Shown in pieces: positions 1 to 21,018 of a DNA stretch of 64,000 bases. The notes beneath the pieces are model-generated. The model searched no databases and was not told the DNA's origin. It worked only from the letters and a program-made list of their open reading frames with translations. The stretch is from Cladorhizidae sp. MBARI D1340-BT2 (Eukaryota; Porifera; Demospongiae; Poecilosclerida; Cladorhizidae): the NCBI GenBank assembly GCA_028752905.1, contig JAQNBH010000010.1, positions 20,941,308 through 21,005,307 on the forward strand, written 5' to 3'. The first letter of the stretch is position 1; every line of letters begins with the position of its first letter. The translations under genes and the position numbers were made by a program.

Positions 1-886
1 TGATGTGGGTAACCAGGTCCATTCTGATGCCCAGGGACCTGGATTGGATAAAAAATACAGTCATTACATATAACGTACATACAAGTGGTACCGTACATGT
101 GTGTACATGTACATATGTGGTATAGCAATCATGTGTATGTATATACAATATATGTATACATGTATATACTATAATCTCATGTGCTACCAAGCCTCATAGC
201 AAAGGGCATGCCGCATTATTTCAGTGTGCAGTATGGGAATGAACGCAACCTCAAATATTACTCGCCCTCATTAGTAGGCGGGGCTAGGCAGTCATGAAAT
301 GAATACGATGCACACATTCTAATCGAGTAAACTTTGCAATGTTCAGCTATCGTTTGTGTGACTCTCTGTCGCCTGCTCGAGTTGACTCATCCTCCTCCAG
401 GTCCGGTTTCATCCATCCTGAAGGGACCATGGCCAGCCTCTTCGTGTCTTTCTTCTAGAGGCTTGCAGAGGAGGAGGCGGCCAGCCATCTCTTGGCACAG
501 AACTGCCACAACTTATAAAGAAATTGACGTGATCTCTGTCACCGGCTGCTCCTGAGATGCCAGCCTCTCTGCCATGCCTCCCACAGATTCTATGCCTGGA
601 GGCACTCTGCATGCATATGATTTATACATGTACATGTAGGTCTGTCCACACTGCACATGTCAAAGTGAATTAACATGATCCACCTCCGTATGTGGTTTGT
701 GACGAATAATTAAAGTAACTACTGTTTGCGAAGGTTAAAGAGAATTTCATTCACTCATGTCTTAGTGAGGAACTTTGGAGCTACATATGTAGCTGTTGAC
801 TACCTGTGGCCTGCAGCCAAACTAGCTAGCTAGCCAGACCAACTACATATGCAGCCAGAGAACTGCTGCTACATGTACGTGTATGT
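1..886. other. No gene recognised
   Basis: No recognisable gene is seen. The stretch 180-620 is less repetitive. It has a 67-codon open frame on the minus strand (409-612) and short plus-strand frames, none with a recognisable motif or a convincing splice pair. Runs of alternating TACATGTA-like sequence occur near 90-170 and 625-640. A partial exon of the minus-strand gene at 887-1327 could lie here, but nothing decides it. Confidence 0.4.
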
Positions 887-1327
887 TCATACAAAGCCTT
901 GCATCTGCACTTCTGAAGTTCGTGCAATCGCAACCTTCTTTGGTTCTGCCTTTCCCTCAGCTCTCTCCTCTTTCTTCTCTGCAGCTAGCTGCACTTCTGA
1001 AGTTCGTGCAATCGCAACCTTCTTTGGTTCTGCCTTTCCCTCAGCTCTCTCCTCTTTCTTCTCTGCAGCTAGCTGCACTTCTGAAGTTCGTGCAATCGCA
1101 ACCTTCTTTGGTTCTGCCTTTCCCTCAGCTCTCTCCTCTTTCTTCTCTGCAGCTAGCTGCACTTCTGAAGTTCGTGCAATCGCAACCTTCTTTGGTTCTG
1201 CCTTTCCCTCAGCTCTCTCCTCTTTCTTCTCTGCAGCTAGCTGCACTTCTGAAGTTCGTGCAATCGCAACCTTCTTTGGTTCTGCCTTTCCCTCAGCTCT
1301 CTCCTCTTTCTTCTCTGCAGCTAGTAG
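887..1327 (-). CDS. Candidate exon encoding five 28-residue Lys/Glu/Ala repeats
   Basis: Not recognised as a known family. On the minus strand a pyrimidine-rich tract ending in GATCAG (1333-1328) makes a good splice acceptor. It is followed by an open frame of 146 codons that stops at 889-887. The frame contains five identical 28-residue units rich in Lys, Glu and Ala (core LAAEKKEERAEGKAEPKK, then VAIARTSEVQ), and ends in a short MQGFV tail. The charged, helix-prone composition looks more like protein than the Ser/Phe or Leu-rich readings of the plus strand. The 84-bp period keeps every copy in frame. It could be the last exon of the minus-strand gene that starts at 3490, but the exons between were not found and the phases of these two do not join directly. 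It may instead be a non-coding minisatellite that is open by chance. Confidence 0.4.
   Translation of the reverse strand, partial: LLAAEKKEERAEGKAEPKKVAIARTSEVQLAAEKKEERAEGKAEPKKVAIARTSEVQLAAEKKEERAEGKAEPKKVAIARTSEVQLAAEKKEERAEGKAEPKKVAIARTSEVQLAAEKKEERAEGKAEPKKVAIARTSEVQMQGFV
908..1324. repeat. 84-bp perfect tandem repeat, five copies
   Basis: Copies begin at about 911, 995, 1079, 1163 and 1247, exactly 84 bp apart. They appear identical to one another, and the last is altered at its end (CTAGTAG instead of CTAGCTG). The lack of divergence points to very recent duplication or active homogenisation. Confidence 0.95.
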
Positions 1328-3107
1328 CTGATCAGCAAGAAAAGGATGCAAAAAACACACAAACTCCATCTCAACTACAGCTACAGTACAGATCTTGACT
1401 AACTTTGGTAGGCTGAATATTTTGGCTTCAAGAGGTTTATTTCAGTGCTAGTGTTGGTGCAGCGCAGCGAACATCCCCCTAGGAACACACGTGCATTGAT
1501 GTGCATCAGTTAGTGAGTATGGGCAGGCCTTATGACTGAAGTGTACGTGGGTGTTCTTGAGGTGTCAAATATTCGACCAACATACAGTACATGTAGGGAT
1601 ATGAAGGGTTGTGTTCCAGTGCAACCTCGCTAACCCAAATAACCTGTACCTACATGTACAGTAAGGCAGTAAGGCAGTTAGGATTGGTGAATTTGTGTGG
1701 GTCCCTCCAACTGTACTGTAGTTGTAATAATGTATACAGCACCACATGTTAAATGTACTATACAAGTTACAGCTTATTACTAAACAGAGAAATATTCAGT
1801 CAGCTTCTTCTGAGTAATGGTGGTGGGCTGTTCTTTGCTTACAGTACAGTATACTACATGTACTATAGGCTGGGTTTTAAACAGTGTACACCGTACTGTA
1901 AATACTATGCTCATAGTAATATATAATTTACTAGTACACACCGCAAGCAGCTGCTGGGTTGTGGTACTGTGTGCACAAACCTATTTAGTAGAACTATTGT
2001 ACTTAGAACTGGCACAGCCTAGTGCATGTATATTAATTAGCTAATTGCTAATCTCCTTATTAGGAGGCTGCATGTATAGTGGTGGGGAAACCACATGCCT
2101 GTACATGTATGTACATGTATGCAGGGTTTCAATTAGGGGGGGGGGGCTGCCCCCCCCCCCTTGGAACCTTTTTGCCCCCCCCCCCCCCCTCTTGGAAATT
2201 GTATTATTAAAATTCATTAACTTTGTCACATCTTTAACCACATGCCCCCCCCCCCCCCCCCCCTTAATATCCAGATTCCTCCAGTTGCCCCCCCCTTGGA
2301 CAATTTTCTAAATGAAACACTGTGTATGTATGTGTGCATGTAGTATGTATAGAGTGCTAATCCTTACATATATATACATGTATAGGGTTCTAACCTTGAA
2401 AACTGCTAATAATACTTATTAACCTCCTTGAAAATGCATGTATCGTGCAATACGCATGTTTCGCACTGCAGGGCAGGGCTTTAGCTATGAGCACATGTGT
2501 GTTGCAATGCAATTACAGGTGGGCATGCCAGGTCTAATTGCACCACTTAGTAAACACTGTACGAGCTAGAGTCCCCTGAGGGCATGAGGGTGTGGTCTAC
2601 TTGGTGACATAATGAAGTATGTAAAATGCTCATGGGGGACGCCAGTACCATAGAATCGGAGTGACCCAGGGAGTCTAGCGAGAGAGACTGGCTGTACGGC
2701 ATGGAACTCGGTGGACCCATAACCCCAGATAAACTTAGAACTACACTGTACATACATACTCATACATCATGAGATATCGCTAGCCCTAGAACACATACAG
2801 TACATACCCCTGGCCCTCGAAGACAGCCCTCGAAGGCAGGCGTCGACAGTCACTGAGCATAGCCCTAGCTATATAGATGAATCTAGGATCCATGCTGTAT
2901 AGCCAGTCACCATCACTAGGGGCATCCCAGGATAGTCCCAAGTATCCTAGGATACAAGTCCTCCAGGATACATGTACATGCTACATGTACATGTACATAG
3001 CCAGTCACCCAGAATAGCCCAAGTATCCCGGGATACAAGTCCTCCCAGATCCATGCTGTAAAGCCAGCCACCCTCACTAGGGACAGCATCCCAAGAAATG
3101 TATCTCA
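1328..3107. other. Intergenic or intronic DNA without a recognisable gene
   Basis: I see no supported gene. The region holds long homopolymer runs (2136-2296), scattered TACATGTA motifs (near 2100-2120 and 2970-2998) and a degenerate direct repeat. In that repeat, sequence around 2888-2960 (ATCCATGCTGTATAGCCAG, AAGTATCCTAGGATACAAG) recurs around 3010-3090 with changes. If the exons at 3453-3490 and 887-1327 belong to one gene, this would be intron. Confidence 0.4.
2136..2296. repeat. Cluster of poly-G and poly-C runs
   Basis: An 11-base G run (2136-2146) lies beside an 11-base C run (2150-2160). Further C runs occur within 2170-2190, 2245-2263 and 2287-2295, separated by similar short AT-rich spacers containing CTTGGAA or CTTGGA. 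The pattern suggests a degenerate tandem unit of C run plus CTTGGA. G4 or i-motif formation is possible, and the run lengths are prone to sequencing error. Confidence 0.8.
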
Positions 3108-3365
3108 GGACGTCCTAGGAAAGGTTGTGACAGTAGAGGACATCCTTTCCTAGGACATTGCAGGACGTCCTAGGAAAGATTATGGCAATGTACAGGATAT
3201 CCTTTCCTAGGACATTGCAGGACGTCCTAGGAAAGGATGTGGCAGTACAGGACATCCTTTCCTAGGACATTGCAGGACGTCCTAGGAAAGATTATGGCAA
3301 TGTACAGGATATCCTTTCTTAGGACACTGCAGGACGTCCTAGGAAAGATGTGGCAGTACAGGACA
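3108..3365. repeat. Tandem array of self-complementary ~55-bp units
   Basis: Units begin with GGACGTCCTAGGAAAG at about 3108, 3163, 3220, 3274 and 3332, at spacings of 54-58 bp. Each full unit contains CCTAGGAAAGGATGT or a close variant, followed about 10-15 bp later by its reverse complement, so each can fold as a hairpin. The array has about four and a half copies. Confidence 0.9.
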
Positions 3366-3390
3366 TGTACCATATACAAGCCCTGGATCT

Positions 3391-3412
3391 ACACACACAC
3401 ACACACACACAC
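3391..3412. repeat. (AC)n microsatellite
   Basis: A run of 11 AC dinucleotides lies just downstream (in minus-strand terms) of the candidate exon at 3453-3490. Confidence 0.9.
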
Positions 3413-3452
3413 ATAGTTGCTCTTCCACTCCATATTACGCCCACTCACTTAC

Positions 3453-3490
3453 TTGAGAAATGGAAGGAGAACTGAGTTGGTGGTCGCCAT
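3453..3490 (-). CDS. Candidate first coding exon of a minus-strand gene
   Basis: On the minus strand an ATG at 3490 opens a short frame, MATTNSVLLPFL, that ends in AA followed by a perfect GTAAGT donor (3452-3447), so the exon would end in phase 2. A TGACGTCA palindrome overlaps the start codon, and the upstream side (3500-3560) is relatively CpG-rich with a TGCGCAT element. This fits the start of a gene. The protein is not recognisable from 12 residues and downstream exons were not identified. Confidence 0.4.
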
Positions 3491-3497
3491 GACGTCA
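3490..3497. promoter_or_regulatory. CRE-like TGACGTCA palindrome
   Basis: A perfect consensus site for CREB/ATF-type bZIP factors overlaps the first base of the minus-strand ATG. A TGCGCAT half-site resembling NRF1 elements lies nearby at about 3521-3527. Known CRE and NRF1 sites cluster at start sites of housekeeping genes, which supports a promoter here. Function is inferred. Confidence 0.35.
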
Positions 3498-3670
3498 TTA
3501 CCCTCGGAGAACACCGCAAATGCGCATCTGAACTCTGCCAACCCAGAAACGGTAGCAGGAAAAAAAGAAAAAAATTACCTTAAGTATGCACATATTCCGA
3601 CCGTGCATGACACAATCCAGTGTAGATTGGCAGAAAGGAGCAATTTGACTAGCGCTTTTTCTAATATTAC

Positions 3671-6247
3671 TCTACTCACACTGTACTCATACTGTGAGCA
3701 CAGTGTGAGTAGTGTGAGTACAGTGTTCACACAGTGTGAGTACAGTGTGAGTAGTGTGAGTACAGTGTGAGTACAGTGTGAGTACAGTGTTCACACAGTG
3801 TGAGTACAGTGTGAGTACAGTGTTCACACAGTGTGAGTACAGTGTGAGTAGTGTGAGTACAGTGTGAGTACAGTGTGAGTACAGTGTGAGTAGTGTGAGT
3901 ACAGTGTGAGCACAGTGTGAGTACAGTGTGAGTACAGTGTGAGTACAGTGTGAGCACAGTGTGAGTAAGTGTGAGTACAGTGTGAGTACAGTGTGAGCAC
4001 AGTGTGAGTACAGTGTGAGCACAGTGTGAGTACAGTGTGAGTAAGTGTGAGTACAGTGTGAGTACAGTTTGAGCACAGTGTGAGTACAGTGTGAGTACAG
4101 TGTGAGCACAGTGTGAGTACAGTGTGAGTACAGTGTGAGCACAGTGTGAGCACAGTGTGAGTATAGTGTGAGAACAGTGTGAGCACAGTGTGAGTAGTGT
4201 GAGTAGTGTGAGTACAGTGTGAGCACAGTGTGAGCACAGTGTGAGTACAGTGTGAGTACAGTGTGAGTACAGTGTGTACAGTGTGAGTAAGTGTGAGTAA
4301 GTGTGAGTAAGTGTGAGTAAGTGTGAGTACAGTGTGAGTAGAGTGTGAGTACAGTGTGAGTACAGTGTGAGTACAGTGTGAGTACAGTGTGAGTAGAGTG
4401 TGAGTAAGTGTGAATACAGTGTGAGTAAGTGTGAGTACAGTGTGAGTACAGTGTGAGTACAGTGTGAGTACAGTGTGAGTACAGTGTGAGTACAGTGTGA
4501 GTAGAGTGTGAGTACAGTGTGAGTACAGTGTGAGTACAGTGTGAGTACAGTGTTCACATGAGTACAGTGTGAGTACAGTGTGAGTACAGTGTGAGTAGTG
4601 TGAGTACAGTGTGAGCACAGTGTGAGTACAGTGTGAGTACAGTGTGAGTAAGTGTGAGTACAGTGTGTGTAAGTGTGAGTACAGTGTGAGTAAGTGTGAA
4701 TAAGTGTGAATAAGTGTGAGTAAGTGTGAGTAGAGTGTGAGTAAGTGTGAGTAAGTGTGAGTACAGTGTGAGTAAGTGTGAGTAAGTGTGAGTACAGTGT
4801 GAGTAAGTGTGAGTACAGTGTGAGTACAGTGTGAGCAGTGTGAGTACAGTGTGAGCACAGTGTGAGTACAGTGTGAGTAAGTGTGAGTACAGTGTGAGTA
4901 CAGTGTGAGTACAGTGTGAGTACAGTGTGAGTACAGTGTGAGTAAGTGTGAGTAAGTGTGAGTAAAGTGTGAGCACAGTGTGAGCACAGTGTGAGCAGTG
5001 TGAGTACAGTGTGAGTACAGTGTGAGTAAGTGTGAGTACAGTGTGAGCACAGTGTGAGTAAGTGTGAGTACAGTGTGAGTACAGTGTGAGTAAGTGTGAG
5101 TAAGTGTGAGTACAGTGTGAGTACAGTGTGAGTATAGTGTGAGCACAGTGTGAGTATAGTGTTAGCACAGTGTGAGTACAGTGTGAGTATAGTGTGAGTA
5201 CAGTGTGAGCACAGTGTGAGTACAGTGTGAGTATAGTGTGAGTACAGTGTGAGCACAGTGTGAGTAGTGTGAGTACAGTGTGAGTACAGTGTGAGCTCAG
5301 GGAGTAGAGTGTGAGCACAGTGTGAGTATAGTGTGAGTACAGTGTGAGCACAGTGTGAGTATAGTGTGAGAGCACAGTGTGAGTAAGTGTGAGTACAGTG
5401 TGAGTAAGTGTGAGTACAGTGTGAGCACAGTGTGAGCACAGGGAGTAGAGTGTGAGTACAGTGTGAGTAAGTGTGAGTAAGTGTGAGTAAGTGTGAGTAG
5501 AGTGTGTGTAAGTGTGAGTACAGTGTGTGTAAGTGTGAGCACAGTGTGAGTACAGTGTGAGTAAGTGTGAGTACAGTGTGAGCACAGGGAGTAGAGTGTG
5601 AGTACAGTGTGAGTAAGTGTGAGTAAGTGTGAGTAGAGTGTGAGTACTGTGTGAGTACAGTGTGAGTACAGTGTGAGTACAGTGTGAGTACAGTGTGAGT
5701 AAGTGTGAGTACAGTGTGAGTACTGTGTGAGTAAGTGTGAGTAAGTGTGAGTACAGTGTGAGTACAGTTTGAGTGTGAGTACAGTGTGAGCACAGTGTGA
5801 GTACAGTGTGAGCACAGGGAGTAGAGTGTGAGTAAGTGTGAGTAAGTGTGAGTAGAGTGTGAGTACTGTGTGAGTACAGTGTGAGTACAGTGTGAGCACA
5901 GTGTGAGTACAGTGTGAGTAAGTGTGAGTACAGTGTGAGTAAGTGTGAGTAAGTGTGAGTACAGTGTGAGTACAGTGTGAGTAAGTGTGAGTAAGTGTGA
6001 GTACAGTGTGAGTACAGTGTGAGTAAGTGTGAGTACAGTGTGTACAGTGTGAGTACAGTGTGAGTACAGTGCAAGTACAGTGTGAGTAAGTGTGAGTACA
6101 GTGTGAGTAAGTGTGAGTAAGTGTGAGTAGAGTGTGAGTAGAGTGTGAGTACTGTGTGAGTACAGTGTGAGTACAGTGTGAGTACAGTGTGAGTACAGTG
6201 TGAGTACAGTGTGAGTACAGTGTGAGTAGTGTGAGCACAGTGTGAGT
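3671..6247. repeat. 2.6-kb minisatellite of ~11-bp units (GTGAGTACAGT)
   Basis: The basic unit is GTGAGTACAGT, mixed with GTGAGCACAGT, GTGAGTAAGT (10 bp), GTGAGTAGT (9 bp), GTGAGTAGAGT and GTGTTCACACAGT variants, giving roughly 230 units. Shorter and longer units change the frame, yet the minus strand stays open for hundreds of codons, because the complementary unit (ACTGTACTCAC) lacks stop codons in any frame. I therefore do not call a protein. If transcribed left to right it would present a dense array of GTGAGT and GTAAGT, which match the 5' splice-site consensus. Confidence 0.95.
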
Positions 6248-6891
6248 GAATGTGACCTGTGCATGTGACCTGTGCATGTGACCACAGGTGCATGTGACCT
6301 GCCAGGTCACTATCATGACATGCAATCACACATGCAATCACACTGGCACATAATAAAAAAAAATCACATTAAAAAACTGGCTCTAGTCACATGTACATGT
6401 ACATGTGACTAGTACATGTCCATGTCCATGTATATTATTAACCATGCAAATGGTCCACATATGCAACTAATCACTCTCCCTCCGGCTGCCAAGTCAAGAT
6501 GTCTGACAATCTAGAAATACTTGCAGTCACCAGCAATAAATCCACGCCAAGTCTCACTAGCAAGATTCTCTCACTAGCACAAACTAAAGTACAGCAAGAG
6601 GAAATGCAACAAGAATGCTGTGCCAATGAACATGGCCAGTTTATATAATTTTACACCCTACAAAACGCCACGAAAATGATGATAAACAAGAACATGTTTT
6701 ATTGTGATAGTGGACATTTATGGGAGTCTGACTGTGAGACTATCTCCACCAGGATAGTCCACAGGGAAATCTTGTGGTCCCCAAGCAACCACAAAGGACC
6801 ACACAATTATTCGTAAGTGCCTACGATTGCTGGGAGATTACCTCACTATATATTTACCTATTTTTAAGTTAGTGACAAGAAACACCCTTAC
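6248..6891. other. Region with short palindromes, no firm gene
   Basis: The first 100 bases repeat GTGACCTGTGCAT and end in a GTGACCTGCCAGGTCAC palindrome (6293-6309). TACATGTA-type motifs follow (6390-6440). The remainder lies downstream of the minus-strand gene that starts at 7028 and is probably its first long intron or next exons. I could not define another exon. Confidence 0.4.
6499..6648 (+). CDS. Small open frame, 49 residues, doubtful
   Basis: An ATG in reasonable context (AAGATGT) opens a 49-residue frame beginning MSDNLEILAVTSNK and ending GQFI. It is polar, with a Gln/Glu stretch (KVQQEEMQQE). There are no recognisable domains, introns or signal peptide. The composition is protein-like but the length gives little power, so it may be chance. 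It lies on the strand opposite the presumed intron of the minus-strand gene. Confidence 0.2.
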   Translation: MSDNLEILAVTSNKSTPSLTSKILSLAQTKVQQEEMQQECCANEHGQFI

Positions 6892-7028
6892 CTTCTTCAT
6901 CCAGTATTGGACCAACATTATCTGCTTCCGGCTGGGAGTAGTCAGTTTCCTCCATCTCCGCCTGAGGAGATAATACGCTAGTAAAGGCGCAGTATTGCAC
7001 GCACTCTCTTGAGCAAACTCACCATCAT
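6892..7028 (-). CDS. First two coding exons of a divergent minus-strand gene
   Basis: Exon 1 ends with ATGATG (7028-7023) followed by a GTGAG donor. A 61-bp intron (7022-6962) ends in a TCTCCTCAG acceptor. Exon 2 (6961-6892) continues in frame and ends at a GTAAG donor (6891). The joined start reads MMAEMEETDYSQPEADN, then VGPILDEE, an acidic N-terminus. I do not recognise the protein. The two matched splice pairs and an open frame across the join support a real gene. It runs away from the DDX24 gene, from which its ATG is only 23 bp or 113 bp distant depending on the DDX24 start used. Further exons must lie below 6887. Confidence 0.55.
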
Positions 7029-7051
7029 AGCATCGATAGCCTAACCGGGAA

Positions 7052-19227
<12,176 letters not shown>

Positions 19228-19254
19228 GTTAGTGCGACATTGCATATTGCGGGA

Positions 19255-19665
19255 GGCATGTCCGGCTCACCAAGGCTAGGGCGAGGCTAGGGTTAGGGCA
19301 ATGGATAGATGGCTAGGGCAAGGAGGCTAGGAATAGGGCTAGGAAGCTAGGGCTAGGTGGCTAGGGCAAGGGATAGGTGGCTAGGGCAAGGGATAGGAGG
19401 CTAGGTGGCAAGGGCAAGGGATAGGAGGCTAGGTAGCTAGGGCAAGGGATAGGAGGCTAGGGCTAGGTGGCAAGGGCAAGGGATAGGAGGCTAGGTGGCT
19501 AGGGAAAGGGATAGGAGGCTAGGGCTAGGTGGCAAGGGCAAGGGATAGGAGGCTAGGTGGCTAGGGCAAGGGATAGGAGGCTAGGGCTAGGTGGCAAGGG
19601 CAAGGGATAGGAGGCTAGGTGGCTAGGGCAAGGGATAGGTGGCTAGGGCAAGGATAGGGGGCTAG
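19255..19665. repeat. G-rich minisatellite in DDX24-like intron 8
   Basis: Units of GGCTAGGGCAAGGGATAGGA alternate with GGCTAGGTGGCAAGGGCAAG-type units. Regularly spaced GG and GGG runs make G-quadruplexes likely on the plus strand. Confidence 0.92.
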
Positions 19666-20687
19666 AGTATACATGTATATAGGGTTAGCAAAGGATGGGG
19701 CTGGGTTTAGGCTATGTAGCTGGGTGACTCTGGCACTGGACATGGTACCATCAGAGAGAGACTCCAAATCAGTATGTACAGCCACAGACGTGAGGTACTG
19801 ATAGCATTGCGAAATTCAGTCGTTCAAATTAGTCATACAGGACTACAGTAAATGAAAACTGGTACATGTATGCACATGTTTACAGTTCTACGTACATGTA
19901 TGATATGAAAGTGCAGAGTGTAATAAAGATGGGAGGAGCGTGGGGAGGGAAGACGTGGTGCAGATGGAGAGGAGGAAGTGGCCATGGTTGGTCCTGCGTC
20001 AGGTATGGCCAGAGACCTACGGTAGATGTAGGGCTCTGCTAATTAGACAAAATGGTTTGAGGCCGGCTGGCTCTGCTGACTTTTCACTTTCAGCTAACTT
20101 CTAGAGCACGAGCAGAGGAAGTGTGCTCCTCCTGCTCTTATGGCCGGACTTGCCGGCGGCCACTAGGAAATGGTACAATGACCTTCTCGATAATGGACTT
20201 AAAATCTGCTCTCTCAATGTTTCGGCTAGATGGTCTAGCTTTGTCTGGGATAACAATGATGTCCATGTTGGAAGGGGCATGTAGTGGACGTCAGGAAGGA
20301 ACGCGAGGGAATAGGGAGAAAGAAAGAAACTGAGTTTGAGTCTTTAGCACCTACAGACTCGCGTGCACGGTGACGTGTCGCGAGCACATCTGAAGGCTGT
20401 GTGCCCCAACCACAAGCATGCACAGCAGCACGGGCAACTTCACTGGACCAGTGTTCCCACACACACTTTCACCTCACCTCAAAGAACAGTTGGTAAAGTG
20501 GTCATCTGCACCGGCCTGGGCTTGCGTGGGAAGAAGAATGTGATAATGAAGATCAGTCTCTAAATCCCCATTATTTGGCTGTAGTGCAGTCGTGCGTTGT
20601 GGCTTCTAATTATCAGCAACTGCATTTCCCCTCTGCCTATATGGACCTTCGAAATTGTAGTATCATTTGCAGTAGTTACAGTACCAG
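19666..20687. other. Region after the last helicase exon, no firm gene
   Basis: This is the only non-repetitive stretch in which the missing helicase exons could lie within the window, and no ATDVAARG or HRxGRxxR coding is visible. A 42-codon minus-strand frame (20138-20266, MDIIVIPDKARPSSRNIERA then a short tail) and plus-strand frames at 20121-20333 and 20363-20563 are present but unrecognised. Confidence 0.4.
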
Positions 20688-20975
20688 ATTGTTTTTCTGG
20701 CGTACTACTTGGACATGCCCCAAAGTGACCACTCTGACAACGACTTCCTTGGCTCAGTGGATGAGGAAATTTTTGCGCAGAAGCACATTCATGAGCAGCC
20801 GATGCTTCACTTCATATTTGTGTCTACCAGTAGCCCAGTGGCAGTGGAGCTTCTTGGACATTCCAAAGAGCAAACTACCTCTCCTCAACATCTTTCAGCC
20901 CCACTACCGTCGCTGTTGTCAAGCCACTCCCCCACACTCACTTCCAACTCTTCCTACTTCAATTCAATCCTCTAG
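20688..20975 (+). CDS. Candidate terminal exon of an unidentified gene
   Basis: After a TTACAGTACCAG acceptor an open frame reads IVFLAYYLDMPQSDHSDNDF and onwards through LHFIFVSTSSPVAVELLGHS to a Ser/Pro-rich tail and a stop at 20973-20975. The first 60 residues have mixed, protein-like composition and an acidic stretch. The frame is closed by a stop just upstream of the acceptor, as expected of an exon. I do not recognise it. It ends about 45 bp before the satellite starts. Confidence 0.3.
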   Translation: MVFLAYYLDMPQSDHSDNDFLGSVDEEIFAQKHIHEQPMLHFIFVSTSSPVAVELLGHSKEQTTSPQHLSAPLPSLLSSHSPTLTSNSSYFNSIL

Positions 20976-21018
20976 ATTTGTTCTTGATTCACAGTTACAT
21001 ATATATATAAAACATTAA

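Noticed and set aside
334..612. Overlapping plus- and minus-strand frames near 0.4-0.6 kb
   Set aside because: They lack recognisable motifs and convincing splice boundaries; overlap on both strands suggests chance.
908..1324. CRISPR-like regular repeats
   Set aside because: The copies are directly adjacent without unique spacers, and the genome is eukaryotic. The same applies to the other arrays.
3727..6285. An 852-codon open frame on the minus strand
   Set aside because: It lies wholly within the ~11-bp array. The unit has no stop codon in three frames, so long frames arise automatically. The product is a low-complexity HTVLTLYS repeat.
19280..19300. Telomere-like CTAGGGTTAGGG near the G-rich array
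   Set aside because: It is a single TTAGGG within a GGCTAGGG-type minisatellite, not a tandem telomeric tract.
20101..20170. A possible continuation of the helicase (RARAEEV then a shifted VLL reading) after a TTCTAG acceptor
   Set aside because: The first residues loosely resemble the family segment before motif V, but the ATDVAARG sequence does not follow in any frame, and no exon for motif VI is present.
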